Positions 59,380-64,000 of a stretch of DNA of 64,000 nucleotides are shown here, one piece after another. How positions within the stretch are numbered: the stretch's first letter is position 1; each line of letters begins with the position of its first letter. The position numbers and the translations under genes were made by a program. The stretch comes from Candidatus Peribacterales bacterium (GTDB lineage Bacteria; Patescibacteriota; Gracilibacteria; Peribacterales; Peribacteraceae): positions 62,001-126,000 of the forward strand of contig JAGVDM010000006.1 in assembly GCA_020058765.1 (NCBI GenBank), written 5' to 3'. The notes below the pieces were generated by a model. It had not been told where the DNA came from and made no database searches. It saw nothing but the letters and a program-made list of their open reading frames with translations.

Positions 59380-59739
59380 CTAGGCGGAGCGGCGCCATGC
59401 GCCCTCACGATGTGCCGCAGGTACTGCAACACTCTCTTTCTGTTCTTCGTACGCAGGTGGTAATTCGCCATCCACCATTGGGATGGGAATGCTGGCATAC
59501 ACCACAGTGCGCTGCGGATCGTGATAATCATGCGTGGATTCAAACCGGAACCCAGACGCGTAATGGGTTTCCGGGGATTGCAGCAGTGCAATCACCTTTG
59601 CGCGCACATCGGCTGGCGCGCCGTAGGAGGAGAGGAGATGCTCCACATCGCTCTGTATGCGTTCCGCATCTGTGCGGAAACGTTTGTACTGATTGCCGTG
59701 CGAGCAGAACGCGGCCAGTGATGATGCAGGTGTATTCAT
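59380..59739 (-). CDS. Hypothetical protein, 119 aa
   Basis: An unrecognised protein starting MNTPASSLAAFCSHGNQYKR, with a helical middle (TDAERIQSDVEHLLSSYGAPADVRAKVIALL) and a C-terminal charged part. A palindrome, GTACTG-N6-CAGTAC, abuts its ATG. It is 55 bp downstream of the TrpR-like gene on the same strand, so it may be co-transcribed or controlled by that regulator. Confidence 0.58.
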   Translation of the reverse strand: MNTPASSLAAFCSHGNQYKRFRTDAERIQSDVEHLLSSYGAPADVRAKVIALLQSPETHYASGFRFESTHDYHDPQRTVVYASIPIPMVDGELPPAYEEQKESVAVPAAHREGAWRRSA

Positions 59740-59757
59740 GTACTGGTACAACAGTAC
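59740..59757 (-). promoter_or_regulatory. Palindrome next to the TrpR-like gene, candidate operator
   Basis: GTACTG-GTACAA-CAGTAC, a perfect 6-bp inverted repeat directly before the ATG of the 59380-59739 gene. The half-site resembles the GTACTAG half-site of E. coli trp operators. The TrpR-like protein encoded 38 bp upstream is the natural candidate to bind it. Confidence 0.5.
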
Positions 59758-59794
59758 ACACTGCACACGCAGAAATCAAGAGAAATACGAAAAA

Positions 59795-60091
59795 TTACTT
59801 GGAACGAAGTTTTTTGAGGAAATATGCGAATCCCCCGCTGCCGAATTGCAGCTGGCGGGAACCTCGTGTGACCTTACTGATGCTAATACCGAGCTTTTTG
59901 GCGATATCGCGTTGCGGTACACCCGCGTGCAGCGACTGCACCAACTGCCATCGTTCAGCAAGACTCTCGAGCTCTTGCGGCGTGAGAATATCTGTAAGGA
60001 GCTTCTCTGCATCGCTTTCCGTTTTCACCGAAGCAAACAGGCGGTACAAATCGCGCAGATGTGCCGCAGAAACGGAAGATCGAAGAACCAT
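59795..60091 (-). CDS. TrpR-family (YerC/YecD-like) DNA-binding regulator
   Basis: A 98-residue helical protein matching the Trp-repressor fold: LLTDILTPQELESLAERWQLVQSL, then the helix-turn-helix QRDIAKKLGISISKVTRGSRQLQ. The end of that segment (TRGS) is the classical TrpR signature. TrpR-like proteins of this type occur without trp operons, and none is visible here. A TATACT box (60104-60099) places transcription 1 nt before the ATG, so the mRNA is probably leaderless. It lies 67 bp after rpsO. Confidence 0.88.
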   Translation of the reverse strand: MVLRSSVSAAHLRDLYRLFASVKTESDAEKLLTDILTPQELESLAERWQLVQSLHAGVPQRDIAKKLGISISKVTRGSRQLQFGSGGFAYFLKKLRSK

Positions 60092-60158
60092 CCACGACAG
60101 TATACAGTGCGCGAGGCACTGCGATCACTCGACCGAAAACACGGAAGGCCGCGAAGTA

Positions 60159-60428
60159 CTACTTCTTGAGCTTGTTCGTTTCCAGCACTTGCTGGTAGCT
60201 CTCTGCGTCATTCATACGCAAGTAGTTGAGCAACGTACGGCGGCGAGCCACTTTGCCAAGCAGACCCCGGCGAGCGGAGTGGTCCTTCTCATGTTCCTGC
60301 AAATGCTTGGTAAGCATGCCGATTTCCTTCGTCAGAATCGCGATCTGAACCTCGGGGGAGCCCGTGTCCTTATCGTGTCTGCGGTGCTTCTTGATCAGAG
60401 TCTTCTTCGTAGTACCCTTGAGAGACAT
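60159..60428 (-). CDS. rpsO: 30S ribosomal protein S15
   Basis: A full-length 89-residue small-subunit protein with the S15 pattern DTGSPEVQIAILTKEI, HEKDHSARRGLLGKVARRRTLLNYL, and a lysine-rich end. I chose ATG 60428; the long track ORF (204 aa) extends upstream without homology. The leader is pyrimidine-rich (TCCTCCCCCCTC) with no Shine-Dalgarno sequence. It is in line with, but not adjacent to, pnp. Confidence 0.97.
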   Translation of the reverse strand: MSLKGTTKKTLIKKHRRHDKDTGSPEVQIAILTKEIGMLTKHLQEHEKDHSARRGLLGKVARRRTLLNYLRMNDAESYQQVLETNKLKK

Positions 60429-60629
60429 GATGGTTGAGGGGGGAGGAAATGTGCGATGAGAACCAGTGCCCCTTCCACCAAGAGCACCGTCCTGCGCATT
60501 GCGCGCACAGGAGCTAATTCTACGAATAGCGAAGTTCTGCGCAAGTCTTTGAGTAAGTTTCCACGTGAAACAGAATAGGAGGCTCGCAAAATGGGTAGAC
60601 AGTCGTTCACCCTGTGCTAGCATGCGGAC

Positions 60630-61751
60630 ATGCAGGAAATGCTTTCGTTCGCGGTTGGCATGGTTCTGGGTCTCGTGGCCGGTGGAGCCGTTGCGTTCTG
60701 GTTTGCTCGCAAGGGGCAGCAGGAAGCCTCCTCTCTTGTGGAAGCCCTTTCTGCCAGAGTGGTGCAACAGCAAACCGCACAGATTTTGGAATTAGCGGAA
60801 ACGAAACTCACCGGAAAGAAAGAAGCGATCGATGGGACATTGAAAAACATGAAAGACGATCTGAATAAAGTGGAACAACTCATGCATCAACTTGGCAAAG
60901 GCCATACAGAAACGAATACGCGCCTCGGCGAAGCTGCCAAAGTAATTGGCGAATTGCGAGACACGGCAGGCGGCCTAAAGAACGCACTGGCAAGCAACAG
61001 CAGCCGCGGGCAATGGGGGGAACGTATGGCAGAAGACGTACTGCGCCTGGCTGGAATGGTGGAAGGCATCAACTACATCAAACAGACGAAGTTGCAGGAC
61101 AGTGGATCACGACCAGACTTCACGTTCATTCTGCCGCAGAAACTCACACTGAACATGGATGTGAAATTTCCGTTCAGTAACTATCAGTACTACGTAGACG
61201 CTACAACAGACACTGAGCGAGAGAAGTACAAGAAGGAGTTCCTGAAAGACGTGCGCCTACGCATTAAGGAATTACAGACCAGGAGCTACGTAAATCCAGA
61301 AGAGAACACCATGGACTACGTGCTGCTCTTTATTCCAAACGAGCAGATATTCTCGTTCATTAACGAAGTGGGTCGCGACATCGTCGATGAAGCCATGCAG
61401 AGCAAAACGATTCTCTGCTCCCCATTGAGCCTATACGCAATCCTTGCCGTGGTGCGGCAGTCGATCGATAACTTCCGCATGGAGAGCAAATCGCGCGAAA
61501 TGCTCTCACTGTTCGGCAAGTTCAAAGAGCAATGGGAGAAGTTTAAAGAGCAAATGGAAACCGTGAAGTCACGATTCGATACGGTGCAACGCGGATATGA
61601 TGAGCTCATTGGCGCACGCACCAAACAGCTGGATAGACCTCTCGAAAAAATCGATGAGTTGCGTGTAGAGGGTGGTATACCAATTGCATCGATTGATGAT
61701 GTAATTGAGAAAGCAACGAAAAAACAAATCGCTTCGTCCGTCACACGCTAG
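60630..61751 (+). CDS. rmuC: DNA recombination protein RmuC
   Basis: A 373-residue protein with an N-terminal membrane helix (AVGMVLGLVAGGAVAFWF), a coiled coil (about 30-110), and the conserved RmuC nuclease-like domain (RGQWGERMAEDVLRLAGMVEG...DFTFILPQKLTLNMDVKFPFSNYQYY, then IPNEQIFSFI and SPLSLYAILAVVRQ). Known rmuC mutants raise inversion rates at short repeats. It is divergent from rpsO and 10 bp upstream of the helicase gene, so a DNA-repair pair is likely. Confidence 0.92.
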   Translation: MQEMLSFAVGMVLGLVAGGAVAFWFARKGQQEASSLVEALSARVVQQQTAQILELAETKLTGKKEAIDGTLKNMKDDLNKVEQLMHQLGKGHTETNTRLGEAAKVIGELRDTAGGLKNALASNSSRGQWGERMAEDVLRLAGMVEGINYIKQTKLQDSGSRPDFTFILPQKLTLNMDVKFPFSNYQYYVDATTDTEREKYKKEFLKDVRLRIKELQTRSYVNPEENTMDYVLLFIPNEQIFSFINEVGRDIVDEAMQSKTILCSPLSLYAILAVVRQSIDNFRMESKSREMLSLFGKFKEQWEKFKEQMETVKSRFDTVQRGYDELIGARTKQLDRPLEKIDELRVEGGIPIASIDDVIEKATKKQIASSVTR

Positions 61752-61761
61752 AATCAGCGCC

Positions 61762-64000
61762 GTGACGAGTATTGATCCGATCTTCGGGAACTTAAACGAG
61801 CCGCAGCGCCAAGCCGTAGAGCGTGCAAAAGGCCCTACGCTGATTTTGGCCGGCGCAGGCAGCGGCAAAACCCGTGCACTCACGCACCGCATTGCATACC
61901 TGATCCAACAAGGCGTACCGCCATGGCAGATTCTGGCAGTCACGTTTACGAACAAAGCTGCGAGTGAAATGAAAGAGCGTATTCGCACGCTCTTGCGGAT
62001 CACCGAACCCGAGACAGCCAACCCGTGGAGTTTTGGATCAGGCCAGCTCCCGACCATGGGAACATTCCACTCCATTTGCGCCAAGATCCTGCGTCGCGAC
62101 ATCGAGAAACTCGGGCGCGATCGATCGTTTGTCATCTACGACAGCGACGACCAGCAGCGCCTCATGAAGGAAGTGCTCAAGGAATTGGGGATCGACGAAA
62201 AGGAAATGAAGCCAAAGGCGGCACTCGGATACGTGGGACGCTTTAAGTGCGAAGCCATCACGCCCAAAGAAGCAGTGGCACAGGCAACGAGTGATCGCAT
62301 GCAAACGGTTGCGCAGGCATTCCAGAAGTATCAAGGCGCGCTCAGAGAAGCCAACGCACTCGATTTCGATGACATCATTCTGGAAACAGTGCGCCTCTTC
62401 CATGAGTGCCCAGATGTGCTCGATCGTTACCAGGAAACATGGCAGTTCCTGAACGTCGATGAGTATCAGGACACAAACCATGCACAGTATCTGTTCATCA
62501 CCATGTTGGCACAGAAATACCGCAACCTCTGCGCCATCGGCGATCCGGATCAGTCCATCTACGCATTTCGCGGAGCGGACATTCGCAATATTTTGGAATT
62601 CCGGAAGGAATACACAGACGCAGCCGAGATCAAGCTGGAGCAGAACTACCGTTCCACACAATTAATTCTTACGGCGGCCGACAGCGTGATTGCCCTAAAC
62701 CCCAATCGCCCAGAGAAGAAGATGTGGACGCAGCGCACAGAGGGGCCAAAGGTTCTCGTGCATGAACTGCGTGACGAACGCGCCGAATCGCACGAGGCAA
62801 TCCGCATTGCCGAACTGAAGAGATCCGAAGGTGTGGCATTTAGCGATCAAGCGATCCTGTACCGTACGAACGCACAATCTCGCCTGTTCGAAGAGGCCTG
62901 CATGCGTGCGGGCATCCCCTACCGCATTGTTGGCGGCGTGAAGTTCTACGCACGCAGAGAAGTGAAAGACGTACTCGCGTATTTGCATGCAATCCTGAAC
63001 CCCAATGATACTGTCGCGTTGCTGCGCATTATTAATGTGCCTTCGCGCAAGATCGGCCTAACGACCATTAGCAGACTGCAAGCATACGCGAGCGAACATG
63101 GCCTCAGCTTCTGGGAAACGCTCAAGCAAGCACAGGAAATACCCGATCTCGGCGATGCCGTCATACGGCGCATCAGCGAATTCACAGCGCGCATTGAGCA
63201 CTACCGTACCAAAGTCGATGAGGTCGTCGTCTCACATCTCATTCTCGATCTTCTGCATTCCATAGGCATGGAGAAGTGGCTCCGCGACGACAGCGAAGAG
63301 GGGGAAACACGATGGGAAAACGTGCAAGAGCTCGTGACTGTGTCGCACAAATACGACTCACTGGAACCGCGTGTATCCCTCACAAGCTTCCTGGAAGAAG
63401 TGGCGCTCGTATCCGAGGTGGACGCTCTCACAGAGGAAGGAGGTGATGCGCTCACGCTCATGACACTGCACCTCTGCAAAGGATTGGAATTTGAACATGT
63501 GATTATTGGTGGGTGCGAGGAAGGTGTATTCCCCCATACCAATGCGTTGCTGGATAAGGCACAGCTCGAAGAGGAATGCCGATTGATGTACGTAGGAATG
63601 ACGCGCGCAAAAACGCACCTCACACTGCTGCATGCACGCACTCGCAGCCAATGGGGTGATGTGCAGAACAATGCCCCGAGCCGGTTTTTGGATGAACTGC
63701 CCGAGAGCGTGATTGAACGACGAAGCGATGATGTGTTGAGCGCGTTCGCTTGGGCATCCAGCGCAGGTGAGCGCAAAGCCCGTGTGGGGCTACAGCCGTT
63801 CCGGCAAGGGCAGAGCGACATGCCAGACCCGGACTTCAATCAAGAAATCGATTTCGACGAAAGCAATCAAGATGCAATCGCCGAAGGAACACGTATTCGG
63901 CACCCATCGTTCGGCGCGGGAACTGTGCTTTCACGACGCGGAGATGTGGCAACCATTCAGTTCGACTCTGGCGAACGCAAGACGTTCGCGCTGAGCATTG
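61762..64000 (+). CDS. pcrA: UvrD/PcrA-type DNA helicase, 3' end outside window
   Basis: A superfamily-1 helicase open from GTG 61762 to the window end (about 746 codons; not in the ORF track because no stop is reached). Motifs are complete and in order: Walker A GAGSGKT, TFTNKAA, DEYQDT (motif II), GDPDQSIYAFRGAD (III), EQNYRST (IV), TLHLCKGLEFE (V), and MYVGMTRAK (VI). A PcrA-like C-terminal Tudor-type domain (RIRHPSFGAGTV) starts just before the window edge. Motif V has LC where most relatives have SA/AS. It follows rmuC by 10 bp. Confidence 0.94.
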   Translation, partial: MTSIDPIFGNLNEPQRQAVERAKGPTLILAGAGSGKTRALTHRIAYLIQQGVPPWQILAVTFTNKAASEMKERIRTLLRITEPETANPWSFGSGQLPTMGTFHSICAKILRRDIEKLGRDRSFVIYDSDDQQRLMKEVLKELGIDEKEMKPKAALGYVGRFKCEAITPKEAVAQATSDRMQTVAQAFQKYQGALREANALDFDDIILETVRLFHECPDVLDRYQETWQFLNVDEYQDTNHAQYLFITMLAQKYRNLCAIGDPDQSIYAFRGADIRNILEFRKEYTDAAEIKLEQNYRSTQLILTAADSVIALNPNRPEKKMWTQRTEGPKVLVHELRDERAESHEAIRIAELKRSEGVAFSDQAILYRTNAQSRLFEEACMRAGIPYRIVGGVKFYARREVKDVLAYLHAILNPNDTVALLRIINVPSRKIGLTTISRLQAYASEHGLSFWETLKQAQEIPDLGDAVIRRISEFTARIEHYRTKVDEVVVSHLILDLLHSIGMEKWLRDDSEEGETRWENVQELVTVSHKYDSLEPRVSLTSFLEEVALVSEVDALTEEGGDALTLMTLHLCKGLEFEHVIIGGCEEGVFPHTNALLDKAQLEEECRLMYVGMTRAKTHLTLLHARTRSQWGDVQNNAPSRFLDELPESVIERRSDDVLSAFAWASSAGERKARVGLQPFRQGQSDMPDPDFNQEIDFDESNQDAIAEGTRIRHPSFGAGTVLSRRGDVATIQFDSGERKTFALSI

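Noticed and set aside
59350-59396. Inverted repeat CCGCTCCGC/GCGGAGCGG as an independent terminator
   Set aside because: Strong stem but only a weak T-run (TTTG) on the minus strand, so it is uncertain and was not listed as a feature.
1-64000. CRISPR arrays, insertion sequences, prophage or toxin-antitoxin modules
   Set aside because: No spaced direct repeats, transposase, integrase, phage structural gene or recognisable toxin was seen.

Overview
The window reads as ordinary bacterial chromosome, not phage or plasmid. It is dense with house-keeping genes on both strands, and intergenic gaps are mostly under 150 bp. UGA is a genuine stop (for example at the 5-FCL, metallophosphoesterase and LCP genes), so the code is standard. 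My best guess is a Candidate Phyla Radiation (CPR) bacterium of the Peregrinibacteria/Peribacteria type. This is inference from style: compact ORFs, an archaeal-type PurP pair, a lone chromosomal TraD-like ATPase with no conjugation genes, a shortened HrcA, a CcdA-like protein fused to a glutaredoxin domain, and many lineage-type membrane and secreted proteins. No rRNA is present to confirm it.

Layout. 1-13.9 kb: 3' end of dnaX, 5-formyl-THF cyclo-ligase, glyA, a GHL15/DUF4015-like protein, a TraD/HerA-like ATPase, hrcA behind a perfect CIRCE element, rpmE, gyrA, rsmI, a metallophosphoesterase and an M23 peptidase. 14-20.2 kb: ruvA-pgi, trxA, a GDP-L-fucose module (fcl, gmd, GT2) and a tRNA-Ala with a decayed copy and a third fragment. 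20.2-24.6 kb: two PurP-type ATP-grasp genes around a PHP phosphoesterase. 24.6-32.8 kb: glutaredoxin-CcdA fusion, tRNA-Cys, envelope proteins, a large Ig/FN3-like surface protein, a PfkB kinase and a TPR protein. 32.8-33.2 kb: an unidentified structured RNA of about 375 nt on the minus strand. 33.2-40.8 kb: a membrane-anchored protein, secF, tig, an RSH protein with a broken hydrolase motif, dtd, and rplJ-rplL behind an L10-type attenuating leader. 40.8-47.1 kb: envelope genes, including an acidic/tryptophan-repeat protein, a Cys-rich peptide/membrane protein pair under a near-perfect palindrome, a 2-hydroxyacid dehydrogenase and an LCP transferase. 47.1-52.9 kb: lexA-dinB under a palindromic operator, a GT4 gene overlapping dinB tail to tail, and valS behind an intrinsic terminator. 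53-64 kb: two small genes, a Ca2+/cation antiporter, an SGNH-like protein, a K+ channel, pnp, two hypotheticals, a TrpR-like regulator, rpsO, rmuC and a PcrA/UvrD helicase that runs off the end.

The most interesting general signal is translational. Start codons are rarely preceded by a purine-rich Shine-Dalgarno sequence. Instead many sit behind short C/U-rich leaders, and several have a good -10 box placed so that transcription would begin at or within 1-2 nt of the start codon (leaderless mRNAs). Other leads are the unknown RNA, the paired archaeal-type PurP genes, the metal-binding-looking operon at 42 kb, the palindromes at lexA and next to the TrpR-like gene, and the valS attenuator. All promoters, operators and structures were read by eye, and no searches or folding were run.
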